A DNA stretch of 64,000 nucleotides from Paracoccaceae bacterium (GCA_026706985.1 JAPOXR010000044.1:1-64000); one strand, 5' to 3'. Shown: positions 1 to 9,029, counted from the first letter of the stretch. Translations and numbers: made by a program. Notes: a model not told the origin generated them from the sequence alone.

Positions 1-52
1 CAAGGCGCTCCATTGCGCGCTCCCGCAGGTCCATCGAAATCGGTCTGGCCAT
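1..52 (-). CDS. IS630-family transposase, N-terminal fragment at window edge
   Basis: Only the first 17 codons are inside the window, reading leftward. They begin MARPISMDLRERAMERL, which matches the usual start of IS630/Tc1-type transposases (a short basic lead-in followed by SxDLRER, then a helix-turn-helix). A GGAGG ribosome binding site lies at 61-65, eight bases before the ATG at 52. The rest of the gene is off the left edge, so whether it is intact cannot be told. It suggests that the accessory genes to its right sit beside a mobile element. Confidence 0.6.
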   Translation of the reverse strand, partial: MARPISMDLRERAMERL

Positions 53-105
53 CGCATGTGCCTCCATTGCTGCCCTGACCGGCTTGAATCAAATCACGGC
101 AGAAA

Positions 106-552
106 ATGGAATCCCCTTTCGATTCAATGTTATGTCATTCTGCTCTAGATGAGATCAATCAGTCCTTCGCCTACAACCCTTGGCGAAGACGGCTCTTTGC
201 TGGCCTCCTGAAAGCTTCTGCCAACTTGGCCACGGCCGGTTGCCAGACACTTTTCCTTGATGGAAGCTTCATAACTGAGAAGCCCGCTCCAGGCGATTTT
301 GATGCTTGTTGGGAACCGTATGGGGTCAACTGGGATCTTTTGGACCCAGTCTTCAGCCAATTTGCGAATCAACGGTCAGCGCAAAGGAAGAAGTTCGGAG
401 GAGAGTTTTTTCCATCAAGGACGCGCGCGGACGCCCAAGACCGGAATTTCGTCGATTTCTTCCAAATCGAGAAATTCACCGGCCAGCCCAAGGGGATCGT
501 GTTAATCGACATAAGTAGCGATCCCATGCTCCAACCACAGGTGACATCATGA
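106..552 (+). CDS. DUF6932-family (nucleotidyltransferase-like) protein
   Basis: 148 residues. The recognisable part is LDGSFITEKPAPGDFD around residues 50-66, the G-S-F-x-T-x-K-x-x-P-x-D-x-D pattern of DUF6932, which resembles the active-site strand of nucleotidyltransferases of the MNT type. No partner HEPN domain is seen. The stop overlaps the next start by four bases (ATGA at 549-552), so it is translationally coupled to the Xre/ImmA peptidase gene. Its role is unknown; in this setting it may be part of a toxin-antitoxin or defence module (inference). The ribosome binding site is weak. Confidence 0.6.
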   Translation: MESPFDSMLCHSALDEINQSFAYNPWRRRLFAGLLKASANLATAGCQTLFLDGSFITEKPAPGDFDACWEPYGVNWDLLDPVFSQFANQRSAQRKKFGGEFFPSRTRADAQDRNFVDFFQIEKFTGQPKGIVLIDISSDPMLQPQVTS

Positions 553-1826
553 TCTACAGTGACAAACAGTATGGCATCTCCAGCAGCGAGCTCGCTAAAC
601 TGAAGAGCGCGCTCTCCGTCACAGAGGCACGCGCGGCGGAAGATGAATGGCTTCAAAAGCTCGAAGTCGAAGCCCTTAAGAGCCAAATCGCCGAAATCGA
701 AGCGGATATCGCCCACTACCAAATGCTCAAATCGGGTGAAATTGCCTTTGCAAAGTCATTTTCCTTGGACTCCTTACCGGGAATTTTGATCGAAGCCCGG
801 ATAGCGTCGCGCATGAGCCAGACCGAATTGGCTGCGGAAATCGGCGTCCAACCGCAACAGATACAGCGGTACGAGGCCTCAAATTACATGGGAGCGAGTC
901 TTGCCCGCCTGATCAAAATCTCCAAGGCCTTGAACGTGCACACGGCAGGAATGTTCGACACAGAGACTGATGGCGACGGTACAGTCTACGCTTGGGAAGA
1001 CATCGATGATGTCTTCTGGCGGCAGCTTCCAGCCCGCGAGATGGCGAAACGAAAGTGGTTCGATGTTCCACGCGGTGCAGATCTCGTCGAACGAGCGAGA
1101 ACCTATTTTCTGGAAGCGGCGGGCCCAGAATTCACGACGGCCCTGCACCGGAAGAAGATGCGCGGCCCCACTCTTCCCAACGAATATGCACTGCTCGCCT
1201 GGCAGGCACGTGTGCTGGAACGCGCCCGCATCCGCATCTTGGAAGAAGACCTGCCACCTTTTCGCGTCGATGATCGCTGGCTCTCTGATTTGTTGCAGCT
1301 TACCCGACGGAAAGACGGACCTAAGCGAGCTCGCAAACTCTTGGCAGAGCATGGTATTGTCTTGGTGACCGAAGAGCATCTACCGGGCACCTATCTGGAC
1401 GGCGCTGCCATGCTCAGCAATAGCGATTGCCCGGTAATTGGCCTAACTTTACGCCACGATAGGCTCGATAACTTCTGGTTCGTGTTGTTCCACGAGCTCG
1501 GGCATGTGTTCCTGCATCTCTTCGACGGGATGCATTATGACTTCTTCGACAATGAGGCCGCGTCCTCCAAGGACAAGTTGGAGAAGGAGGCCGATCAATT
1601 CGCGCTGAATACCCTCATTCCCGATGATCTCTGGGATCTATGCCTGTCACGTTTTGCACTCTCCGAAGAGGCTGTCAAATTGGATGCCAAAAAGCTGAAA
1701 ATCGATGTCAGCATTCTCGCAGGGCGCATTCGAAAAGAACGCGGAAACTACACGATCCTAAAAGAGCTTGTCGGCTATCGGCGAGTACGCGCCCAATTCA
1801 AGGAGGTGGAGGATGATCTTGAGTGA
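549..1826 (+). CDS. Xre HTH plus ImmA/IrrE-type metallopeptidase
   Basis: 425 residues. A predicted coiled region (about 15-65) precedes a helix-turn-helix at about 78-130 (SQTELAAEIGVQPQQIQRYE). The C-terminal half is a DUF955 zinc peptidase with HELGH at residues 315-319 and a probable third ligand, Glu347, in EKEADQFA. Proteins of this architecture cleave or displace a regulator and are common in toxin-antitoxin pairs and mobile elements. It is coupled by ATGA overlap to the DUF6932 gene and overlaps the downstream beta-family gene by 14 bases, so the three probably form one transcript. The substrate is not known; the neighbouring gene products are candidates (inference). Confidence 0.85.
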   Translation: MIYSDKQYGISSSELAKLKSALSVTEARAAEDEWLQKLEVEALKSQIAEIEADIAHYQMLKSGEIAFAKSFSLDSLPGILIEARIASRMSQTELAAEIGVQPQQIQRYEASNYMGASLARLIKISKALNVHTAGMFDTETDGDGTVYAWEDIDDVFWRQLPAREMAKRKWFDVPRGADLVERARTYFLEAAGPEFTTALHRKKMRGPTLPNEYALLAWQARVLERARIRILEEDLPPFRVDDRWLSDLLQLTRRKDGPKRARKLLAEHGIVLVTEEHLPGTYLDGAAMLSNSDCPVIGLTLRHDRLDNFWFVLFHELGHVFLHLFDGMHYDFFDNEAASSKDKLEKEADQFALNTLIPDDLWDLCLSRFALSEEAVKLDAKKLKIDVSILAGRIRKERGNYTILKELVGYRRVRAQFKEVEDDLE

Positions 1827-2913
1827 TGACATGTACGTTCCGACACTCCGGTGGCGCCAGGGCGAATATCAGGCGCTCATGCAACTCAGCCCGCCGATCA
1901 AGAGCAAGATCGTGCCGCTCATATTCGTACCGGAAGTCGAATTCGACTTTGAGCTCCGGCAACCAAGAAAATCTGTCCACGAGCATGTCTTCCCATTCCC
2001 CGGCCGGTTCCGGAAAAAATGGAGGCCCCGCCCCGCCTGGATAACGTTGGATGAAAAAATAGCCGTTGGCCGCATGAGCGGCCGCTCGCATGTCTTCGAT
2101 TATATCTTTGACAACCTCCGCCTGTACCAAGCCTGTGGCATTCCGGCCGCGCCACTTGATGCTGATGCAGACACACTGGCCGCTGCGCAGCGCGCCATCG
2201 CTCAAGACCAATATGGTTTCGGGATCATCGTGAGGCTGGAAGATCTCATGACGCGCAATCCGAAACGTAGAGTAGTCAAAGTGTTGACCGCCGTTTCCGC
2301 TGAACCTGAAGACACCGATCTCATCGTAGACTTGCGGGCACCGAATTTCGAGCCATACGCTGAGTTTGCAAAAGCCTTGGTCGTCGCAATGCGGAAAATG
2401 GGCGACCTAAACCAGTTTCGAAATCTGGTTCTCGTATCAACGGCCATACCCGAATCTTTCGCCAATGTGGCAAAGGGAACAGACGAACTCCCGAGACATG
2501 ACTGGTTGTTCTACCAAGCATTTTTGGCCGATCTCCCTAACGGAATGCGCCGCCCAAATTACGGTGATTACACAATTGTCCATCCGAACTTCGTTGCTAG
2601 GGACATGCGTTTGATCAAAGCGGCTGGCAAAGTGGTCTACACGACTTCACATAGTTGGGCGACCAGAAAGGGCGGAGCATTTCGTGGAAACGAGGTCCAA
2701 ATGCACACTCACTGCGAGGAAATTGTCAAGGATACGGTTTTCCAATTCCAAGGTGCCGGGTTCTCATATGGTGATGCCTTTATCGCAAGATGCGCCGCGA
2801 AGCTGGAGGGGCCAAGCAATCTGACGCGCTGGAAAAGCGTAGCTATCAACCATCACATGACTATGGTCACGAATGATCTCGCCAAGCTGACCGTTGCATC
2901 ATTGCGGCCTTGA
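1813..2913 (+). CDS. beta family protein (T4 beta-like, related to sce7725)
   Basis: 366 residues from the ATG at 1813, chosen because AGGAGGTGGAGG directly precedes it; an in-frame ATG at 1768 lies inside the upstream gene without a site. The N-terminal YVPTLRWRQGEYQAL and the later LPRHDWLFYQ and YGDYTIVHPNF segments match the beta-protein family (PF14350), to which sce7725 proteins are related. Biochemical function is not established for the family. It is read with the ImmA-type gene and its 3' end overlaps the convergent sce7726-family gene by 47 bp. The beta/sce7725 plus sce7726 pairing recurs in bacterial genomes, usually as neighbours. Confidence 0.75.
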   Translation: MILSDDMYVPTLRWRQGEYQALMQLSPPIKSKIVPLIFVPEVEFDFELRQPRKSVHEHVFPFPGRFRKKWRPRPAWITLDEKIAVGRMSGRSHVFDYIFDNLRLYQACGIPAAPLDADADTLAAAQRAIAQDQYGFGIIVRLEDLMTRNPKRRVVKVLTAVSAEPEDTDLIVDLRAPNFEPYAEFAKALVVAMRKMGDLNQFRNLVLVSTAIPESFANVAKGTDELPRHDWLFYQAFLADLPNGMRRPNYGDYTIVHPNFVARDMRLIKAAGKVVYTTSHSWATRKGGAFRGNEVQMHTHCEEIVKDTVFQFQGAGFSYGDAFIARCAAKLEGPSNLTRWKSVAINHHMTMVTNDLAKLTVASLRP

Positions 2914-3478
2914 TCAATGCTGTTAACCGCGACTCGGAGACGCCGCAAACGACCTCGCGATAAAGGACGGCCCGCGGCGACCTCAATTTCGCCTTGTCGG
3001 CGCCCCACCCGGCCAAAATCTCCTGTGCCTCATCACGCCACAACAAATGCGCCATCAAAAATAGATTGAGGTCTGGGTTTCGCGACGCTTTCTGAACCGT
3101 TTCAATGTGAAGAGCACCACGTGGCCCACGACGTGCCAACAAAACGCCGCACCAACGCGGAACGCGCATCAGCACACTCGAGAGATGCTTTTCTGCCACC
3201 ACGAAGGTCAGCTTCTGCAAAGTCTGGCGATATACTTCCAATTGCGATGGCAACCGGCTGAGACTGTCTTGTTCACTCTTGATTTCATAGCCGTGCACCA
3301 CCCCGTTGATCACAGCCAAATCGATGCGACTTCGAGCATGCACCAATCCTAGCTCGTGTATCAGGAGTGTGTCATTCCGCTCACGATGGTGGCGCAGTCG
3401 TTTTCGAACCAATGCAGCTCGGATCGCGCGATCATCCGTTACGTCTGCTGTCTTCCTTATCGCCTTTGGGTCATTCAC
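2867..3478 (-). CDS. sce7726 family protein
   Basis: 203 residues from a GTG at 3478 with GGGAG a few bases upstream; an ATG nearby is out of frame. The core reads RIDLAVINGVVHGYEIKSE, then LPSQLEVYRQ and LTFVVAEKH. This resembles a PD-(D/E)xK-like core (D...ExK) and is characteristic of sce7726 proteins. A nuclease activity is therefore plausible but unproven. The gene faces the beta-family gene and overlaps its end by 47 bp; known sce7725/sce7726 pairs are usually side by side in one direction, so the convergent arrangement is unusual. It is divergent from the enolase-superfamily gene at 3669. Confidence 0.75.
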   Translation of the reverse strand: MNDPKAIRKTADVTDDRAIRAALVRKRLRHHRERNDTLLIHELGLVHARSRIDLAVINGVVHGYEIKSEQDSLSRLPSQLEVYRQTLQKLTFVVAEKHLSSVLMRVPRWCGVLLARRGPRGALHIETVQKASRNPDLNLFLMAHLLWRDEAQEILAGWGADKAKLRSPRAVLYREVVCGVSESRLTALIKAAMMQRSAWRDHS

Positions 3479-3668
3479 GCTATGATCTCCCTAACCCCCA
3501 AAGCTACTGTCCGAGGCGTGAAAATCCACCAGTCGACGATTACATCTATCCCGTTGACTTGTCACTTGCCTCGTCTGAGTTGGAGAGGGACGGATTGCCT
3601 GTTCTGGTGGTTGAATGGGCAGGATCCACTTATAGTCAGGCATAAGCGATTCACCGGGGCATGCGCCG

Positions 3669-4772
3669 ATGAAACTGTTGAAGCTTGAGACGTTCTGCAA
3701 CCGCTACACCGGCTTTGTGCGTGCTGAATTTGAGGGTGGGCTGACAGGCTGGGGGCAGGTCTCGACCTACAATTCCGACATAACGGTTCAGGTGCTGCAC
3801 CGGCAGGTGGCACCCTGGGTGTTGGGCCGTGACTGCACCGACATGGAGGCGCTGCTTGATCGGATCATGGAGCGCGAGCATAAATTTCCCTGCTCCTATC
3901 TGTGCCGGGCCATGGCGGGTCTGGACACCGCGGTCTGGGATGCGCGCGGCAAACGCGAGGGAAAACCTGTGGTGGAGCTTCTCGGCGGGACGCCGGGACC
4001 GCTGCGCGCCTATGCGTCATCAATGCGGCGCGACATCACCCCGGCAGCGGAGGTCGAAAGACTGGCGCGCCTTCAGGAACGGCACGGCTTCACCGCATTC
4101 AAGGTCCGGGCCGGGTCGGAGGTGGGGCGTGGCCGGGACGAATGGCCCGGCCGCACCGAAGATATGATCACCGCTATGGGTGGGGAATTCGGCGGTCATG
4201 CCGAGCTGCTGATTGATGCCAATTCCTGTTATTCGCCGGATCAGGCAATCGTCGTCGGCGGGCTGTTGAAGGAACATGGCTTCTGCCATTTTGAGGAGCC
4301 TTGCCCCTATTGGGAATTGGAGCAGACTGCGGCGGTCCGGGAAGCACTGGCGATCGATGTCACCGGCGGCGAGCAGGATTGGGATATGACCATCTGGCGG
4401 CGGATGATCGCGATGCCCGCCGTCGATATCGTGCAGCCGGATATCCTTTATGTCGGCGGCCTGACGCGGGCCTTGAGGGTGGCGGAAATGGCACGCCGTG
4501 CCGGCATGAGTGTGACACCGCATTCCGCCAATTTGTCACTGGTGACGCTGTGCACGATGCATTTCCTGAAAGCGTTGCCGAATGCGGGCAAATATCTCGA
4601 ATTGTCGATTGAGGATGGCGAATATTATCCTTGGCAGGAAGGTCTGTTCATGCATTCACCCTATGCGGTCGAGGATGGCTGTGTGCAGGTGCCGGCCCGG
4701 CCTGGATGGGGCGTGAATGTCAATCCGGATTGGCTGGCCGGCGCAGACTATGGTTGCAGCGCCTGCGATTGA
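3669..4772 (+). CDS. mandelate racemase/muconate lactonizing enzyme family protein
   Basis: 367 residues, the normal length for an enolase-superfamily enzyme. Metal ligands are Asp183 (LIDANS), Glu209 (FEEP) and Glu235 (GGEQD); Asp258 and His285 form the likely general-base dyad. These spacings (26, 52, 75 and 102 residues after Asp183) equal those of mandelate racemase Asp195/Glu221/Glu247/Asp270/His297, placing it in the mandelate racemase subgroup, most of whose members dehydrate sugar acids. The usual KxK motif reads Lys145-Val-Arg147. The substrate is unknown; the adjacent sugar transporter and Gfo/Idh/MocA oxidoreductase point to a sugar acid (inference). The 3' end overlaps the convergent oxidoreductase gene by 25 bp. 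Confidence 0.9.
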   Translation: MKLLKLETFCNRYTGFVRAEFEGGLTGWGQVSTYNSDITVQVLHRQVAPWVLGRDCTDMEALLDRIMEREHKFPCSYLCRAMAGLDTAVWDARGKREGKPVVELLGGTPGPLRAYASSMRRDITPAAEVERLARLQERHGFTAFKVRAGSEVGRGRDEWPGRTEDMITAMGGEFGGHAELLIDANSCYSPDQAIVVGGLLKEHGFCHFEEPCPYWELEQTAAVREALAIDVTGGEQDWDMTIWRRMIAMPAVDIVQPDILYVGGLTRALRVAEMARRAGMSVTPHSANLSLVTLCTMHFLKALPNAGKYLELSIEDGEYYPWQEGLFMHSPYAVEDGCVQVPARPGWGVNVNPDWLAGADYGCSACD

Positions 4773-5854
4773 GGGCAGGGATCGGAAGCCAGGTCTATGG
4801 CACTGCCATTGGCGGCTGACTGTTCCGCTGCCAGCGCCAGGCGGAGAATCTGCCGCCCCTCGGCTGCGGTCAGCACCGGCGTGCCGCCATGTTTCAATAC
4901 ATTGATATAATGCCGGGTTGACAGGATGAAGCTCTGTTCCCAGCCGGTCGGGACATCGCGGAATTCACGCATGGCACCGCCCCGGTAAAGTGCGACCGGC
5001 GGCGGTTCGCCGATCTGACCATGGCCGCAATTGATCCAGATCACCCCCTCGGTTCCGGTGATTTCAACCCGGTCATCCTGCGCGTAATGCCGGGTCGAAA
5101 TTTCCATCTGCGGCGAATAGACAATCTCGAAACTGCCGATCCGGTTGTCCGGAAACTGGAGTGAGATGATCGATTGCGCATCGAACACAAACCCATCGGG
5201 TCTTTCGCAGGCGCCGATGAAGGCATGCAGCTTTTCCGGCATTCCCATGAAGTGCCAGGCGAGTGCGAATTTATGGTGGCCATCATCAAATACCAGCGGA
5301 CCGCCCCCGGACTGCGCCTGTTGCTGACGCCACTTCTCAGCCTGCCGCGGCACATCCCAGGCGGTTTTCCCGGTGCCGGGATTGCTCTTGATCCTGATGG
5401 AAAGCGGCCGACCGACGGCACCCTCGGCAATGAGTTCGGTGGCTTTGACGACCGGTGGAAAGAACAGAAAATTCTCGAACAGTTTGAATGGCTGCGGTGA
5501 AGCCTCGGCGGCTGTGACCAACCGGTCCGCTTCCGCCAGATTGAGACACATCGGTTTCTGCAGTGACACCGCCTTGCCGGCGGCAATCGCCTGCAGGGCA
5601 GCGGAAAGATGCAGGTGATGCGGAACCAGTATTTCAACCAGATCCACGTCCGGGCGCGCCAGCAATTCGGTAAAATCATCGGTGACCGGAAGGTCGGCGA
5701 CGCCCCATTCAGTGGCTTTGGCTTTCGCACCTTTGGTGTCAAAGTCGCACAGCGCCACCAGCCTTGAATCCGGATTGCTCAGATATTCAATCGCATGCAG
5801 ATCCGAAATCCGGCCGGTTCCAAGGATTCCGACACCGATTGGTTGTTCAGCCAT
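4748..5854 (-). CDS. Gfo/Idh/MocA family oxidoreductase
   Basis: 368 residues from the ATG at 5854, preceded by GGAAAG; an upstream in-frame start at 5908 would add 18 residues before the Rossmann strand. GVGILGTGRISDLH (residues 7-20) is the NAD(P)-binding turn. The family EKP motif is present as QKP with Lys100, and DDGHHKFAL supplies the usual Asp/His active-site segment. Such enzymes oxidise or reduce sugars, cyclitols and their derivatives. It is divergent from the sugar-binding protein gene (110 bp apart) and convergent with the dehydratase-like gene, so the group probably handles one imported carbohydrate (inference). Confidence 0.9.
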   Translation of the reverse strand: MAEQPIGVGILGTGRISDLHAIEYLSNPDSRLVALCDFDTKGAKAKATEWGVADLPVTDDFTELLARPDVDLVEILVPHHLHLSAALQAIAAGKAVSLQKPMCLNLAEADRLVTAAEASPQPFKLFENFLFFPPVVKATELIAEGAVGRPLSIRIKSNPGTGKTAWDVPRQAEKWRQQQAQSGGGPLVFDDGHHKFALAWHFMGMPEKLHAFIGACERPDGFVFDAQSIISLQFPDNRIGSFEIVYSPQMEISTRHYAQDDRVEITGTEGVIWINCGHGQIGEPPPVALYRGGAMREFRDVPTGWEQSFILSTRHYINVLKHGGTPVLTAAEGRQILRLALAAEQSAANGSAIDLASDPCPQSQALQP

Positions 5855-5964
5855 GTGACTTTCCGTGTTTGCCGACCGCAGAGGCGCAATTCTTCTATTG
5901 AGATTCACAAAAACTGTGCAACAATGGTGACTGGGTTTAACAGACTTTGTGAGGAGGAGAAATC

Positions 5965-7227
5965 ATGAGACTGATCCGTTGTGACCTATATGCCGCCACC
6001 CTTGCGGTGCCGGCAGCGTTGGCATTGTCAGGCGGCGCGATGGCCGAAGGCGATGTCACCATCAGCCATTATTTCACCGGCGAACTCGGCAAGGCGGCGA
6101 TTGACGAAATCGCCGGCAGCTTCGCCGATTCGACCGGCTATATGATGAAAGACAGCCCTGTCGGCCACGAGGATTTCAAAACCGATATTCTGGTGCGCGC
6201 CGCCGGTCAGAGTCTACCGGATGTCTTCAGCTACTGGGCTGGCGCACGTGTTCAGTTTGTTGTTGATTCAAACAGCCTGACGCCGATTGACGATATGTGG
6301 ACACGCGAAGGGTTGGACGATGTGGTCGCCAAATCGCTTGCCGACAGCGCCACAATGTATAACGGCCATCGTTACCTGGTGCCGGCTGGCTACCACTATG
6401 CCGGGATGTTCTACAACAGCGAGGTCATGGCCAATGCCGGGGTCACTGAATTCCCGGGTGACTGGGATGGTTTCCTGGCACTTTGCGAAAAACTCAAAGG
6501 CATGGGCATTGCCCCGATCGCGCTCGGCTCCAAGAATCGCTGGCCGGCGCAATTCTGGTTTGACTACCTGATTCTGCGCACCGCCGGCCCGGAATACCGT
6601 GCCGCTTTGATGGACGGCTCCGCATCCTATGAAGATCCGGAAGTCAAGAATGCGATGGCGATGTGGAAGCAGCTCGTGGATGCCGGTTATTTCGTGCCGA
6701 ACGCCAATGCCGACACCTGGACGGACGCATCTGACCGCGTCGCCCGCGGCGAAGCGGCCATGACCTTGATGGGCACCTGGATCACCGGTTACTGGAACGG
6801 GTTGGGGCTTGTTCCCGGCGATGATTATGATTTCTTCGAATTTCCGCAGATCGCCGAAGGCGTTCCCAATGCGGTGGTCGGTCCGGTCGATGGCTGGGTG
6901 ATTTCGGGCAATGTCGAAAACCAGGCCGGAGCCGAGGCGTGGCTGGCATATTTCGTGAAAGATACTGACGCGCAGGCGAAGTGGGCCAGCGTGCAGGGCG
7001 CCTTGTCCGGAAACGTCAATGTCGACCCGTCAGCCTACACATCGGTCATGCAGAAGGCGGCGGCGGCGGTTGCCGCAGCGGACGCGTTCGCATTCAATTA
7101 CGATCTGGCGACACCGCCACCGGTGGCGGAGGTCGGGCTGTCGATGTTCGCCCAGTTCATGGATGATCCGTCACAGGTCGATCAAATCCTGATGGATACG
7201 CAGACCGGCGCGGCGGCGGCATTCTGA
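5965..7227 (+). CDS. carbohydrate ABC transporter substrate-binding protein
   Basis: 420 residues with an N-terminal signal peptide (hydrophobic stretch 8-24, probable cleavage after Ala-Met-Ala at 25-27). The mature part has the layout of family-1 extracellular sugar-binding proteins, including the G-x-W-x-x-G-Y segment (GTWITGYWNGLG) and a late VVGPVDGWVI loop. AGGAGGAG lies just before the ATG. It delivers its ligand in the periplasm to the two permeases and the ATPase encoded downstream. It is separated from them by a strong hairpin, which probably lets the binding protein be made in excess. Ligand unknown. Confidence 0.93.
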   Translation: MRLIRCDLYAATLAVPAALALSGGAMAEGDVTISHYFTGELGKAAIDEIAGSFADSTGYMMKDSPVGHEDFKTDILVRAAGQSLPDVFSYWAGARVQFVVDSNSLTPIDDMWTREGLDDVVAKSLADSATMYNGHRYLVPAGYHYAGMFYNSEVMANAGVTEFPGDWDGFLALCEKLKGMGIAPIALGSKNRWPAQFWFDYLILRTAGPEYRAALMDGSASYEDPEVKNAMAMWKQLVDAGYFVPNANADTWTDASDRVARGEAAMTLMGTWITGYWNGLGLVPGDDYDFFEFPQIAEGVPNAVVGPVDGWVISGNVENQAGAEAWLAYFVKDTDAQAKWASVQGALSGNVNVDPSAYTSVMQKAAAAVAAADAFAFNYDLATPPPVAEVGLSMFAQFMDDPSQVDQILMDTQTGAAAAF

Positions 7228-7236
7228 TCAACAATG

Positions 7237-7268
7237 GGCCAGGCGCGGGTCACGACCCGCGCCTGGCC
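7237..7268. promoter_or_regulatory. perfect intercistronic hairpin after sugar-binding protein gene
   Basis: GGCCAGGCGCGGGT (7237-7250) pairs with ACCCGCGCCTGGCC (7255-7268) around a CACG loop: a 14-bp perfect stem nine bases after the stop codon and 24 bases before the permease start. No run of T follows, so it is more likely a transcript-stabilising or attenuating element than a full terminator (inference). Confidence 0.7.
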
Positions 7269-7291
7269 GATCGACTCGGGGCGGCCGGGAG

Positions 7292-8173
7292 ATGGAGCGC
7301 AGCACCGGCTACTGGCGCGTCGCGCTTCTGGCGCTTCCGGTAACGGTCTTTGCGGTCTTTATCGTCTGGCCGCTTTTCAGTTCATTTTATTACAGCTTCA
7401 CCGATTGGAACGGATTCAACCCGGATTATGATTTTGTCGGGTTCACCAATTACGCCAAGATCATAACCGACAAGCTGTTCCTGAATGCGGTCATCAACAC
7501 CGTGATCTGGATGCTGGCGGCAATTCTCCTGCCGACAGCGCTCGGGCTGGCGCTGGCATTGCTGATTGACAGCCGGGTGCCGGGCGGAGCCCTGTTCAAA
7601 TCGATCTTTTATCTTCCGATCTGCCTGTCCGCCGTTGTCGTCGGTCAGATCTGGATCTGGATCTATCAGCCCGATTGGGGATTGCTGAACACGGTGATTG
7701 CCCAGGTAACCGGCGACCATCCGCGTTACGCCTGGCTGGCCAAACCCGACACCGCACTCGGTTCGGTGATCGTCGCATGGTCGTGGCAGCAGACCGGATT
7801 GTCGATGGTGATATTCCTCGCCGGCCTGACATCGATCCCGGGGGACCTGCTGGAAGTGTGTGAAATCGAAGGCGCGAATGTCTGGCAAAGAACCCGGATC
7901 GTGGTCATTCCACTACTGACACCGGCAACCGTGGTTGTTGTCGCGCTGAGCGTCATCAATTCGCTGAAGGGATTTGATATCCTCTACATCATGACCGGCG
8001 GCGGTCCTTTCCATTCATCGGACACGCTGGCGATGCACATGTATAATGAGTCCTTCAAGAAATACCTCATGGGCTATGGCAGCGCCATTTCCGTTGTTCT
8101 GTTTCTGATCGCATTGACCGTGATCCGGATTTACTTCCGCGAACTCAGGCGGGTTGACGAGATCTATGGCTGA
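7292..8173 (+). CDS. sugar ABC transporter permease (MalF/UgpA type)
   Basis: 293 residues with six predicted membrane segments and the cytoplasmic EAA-type loop EGANVWQRTRIVVIPLL in the C-terminal third, which docks with the ATPase. It is the first of a permease pair for a CUT1 carbohydrate importer. GGGAG precedes the ATG. The stop overlaps the start of the second permease by eight bases, so the two subunits are translationally coupled and form a heterodimer in the inner membrane. Confidence 0.93.
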   Translation: MERSTGYWRVALLALPVTVFAVFIVWPLFSSFYYSFTDWNGFNPDYDFVGFTNYAKIITDKLFLNAVINTVIWMLAAILLPTALGLALALLIDSRVPGGALFKSIFYLPICLSAVVVGQIWIWIYQPDWGLLNTVIAQVTGDHPRYAWLAKPDTALGSVIVAWSWQQTGLSMVIFLAGLTSIPGDLLEVCEIEGANVWQRTRIVVIPLLTPATVVVVALSVINSLKGFDILYIMTGGGPFHSSDTLAMHMYNESFKKYLMGYGSAISVVLFLIALTVIRIYFRELRRVDEIYG

Positions 8174-9026
8174 AAGCAGGGCGGAGGCGGCATTGATCCG
8201 GGAGTTCAACCCCTGGCCCACGGTCATATTCATTTGTCTGGCCTGCCTCGCATTGCTGTTCCTGGCACCGACCGTCGGCGTGCTCCTGTCTTCCATCAAG
8301 ACGACCAGGGATATTGCGCTCGGTCAGCTCTGGGCCTGGCCGGAGACGTTTTTTCTCGGGAATTTCGCCGAGGTCGTGAACAATCCCGCGGTTCACCGCT
8401 ACATGATCAACACGATCCTGGTCGCGGTGCCGGCCACAGCGGCTTCGATCGCTCTCGGCATTCTGGCCGGTTACGTGTTTGCGAAACTCCCGTTCCGCAC
8501 GAGTGAATTGCTGTTTCTTGCGATGATTTCAGGAATGTTCTTTCCGCCCCAGGTGATCCTGATCCCGCTCTTCCGGCTGTTCAATTCGATGGGACTGATT
8601 GACACATTGTGGCCGATCATCATCGTCCATACAGCTTTGGGGATTCCGATCTGCACGTTATTGATGCGGAATTTCTTTGCCACTGTTCCGAATGCTCTGC
8701 GCGAAGCGGCGATTCTTGAAGGAGCCAGCGAATGGCAGGTTTTGACGCGCGTGGCGCTGCCGCTCAGCCTTCCGGCACTCGCAGTGCTGGCGACTCTGCA
8801 GTTCACCTGGATCTGGAATGATTTTCTATGGCCGCTGATTTTCACCAATTCGGATGAGAAACGCACAATCATGATCGGTATCGTCAATCTCAGAGGCCAG
8901 TATACCGTGGCCTGGGGCGTTCAGGGTGCATTGTCGCTCATCGCCAGCATTCCCACGCTCATGGTTTTTCTGTTCTTCCAGAGATATTTCATCAAGGGCA
9001 TGACAATGGGTGCGGTGAAGGGTTGA
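8166..9026 (+). CDS. carbohydrate ABC transporter permease (MalG/UgpE type)
   Basis: 286 residues from the ATG at 8166 (an in-frame TTG at 8154 is also possible). Six membrane segments are apparent, and the EAA motif reads EAAILEGASEWQVLTRV before the last two helices. The C-terminal FFQRYFIKGMTMGAVKG is the typical ending of MalG-like permeases. It partners the preceding permease and is followed after three bases by the ATPase gene. Confidence 0.93.
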   Translation: MAESRAEAALIREFNPWPTVIFICLACLALLFLAPTVGVLLSSIKTTRDIALGQLWAWPETFFLGNFAEVVNNPAVHRYMINTILVAVPATAASIALGILAGYVFAKLPFRTSELLFLAMISGMFFPPQVILIPLFRLFNSMGLIDTLWPIIIVHTALGIPICTLLMRNFFATVPNALREAAILEGASEWQVLTRVALPLSLPALAVLATLQFTWIWNDFLWPLIFTNSDEKRTIMIGIVNLRGQYTVAWGVQGALSLIASIPTLMVFLFFQRYFIKGMTMGAVKG

Positions 9027-9029
9027 GCC

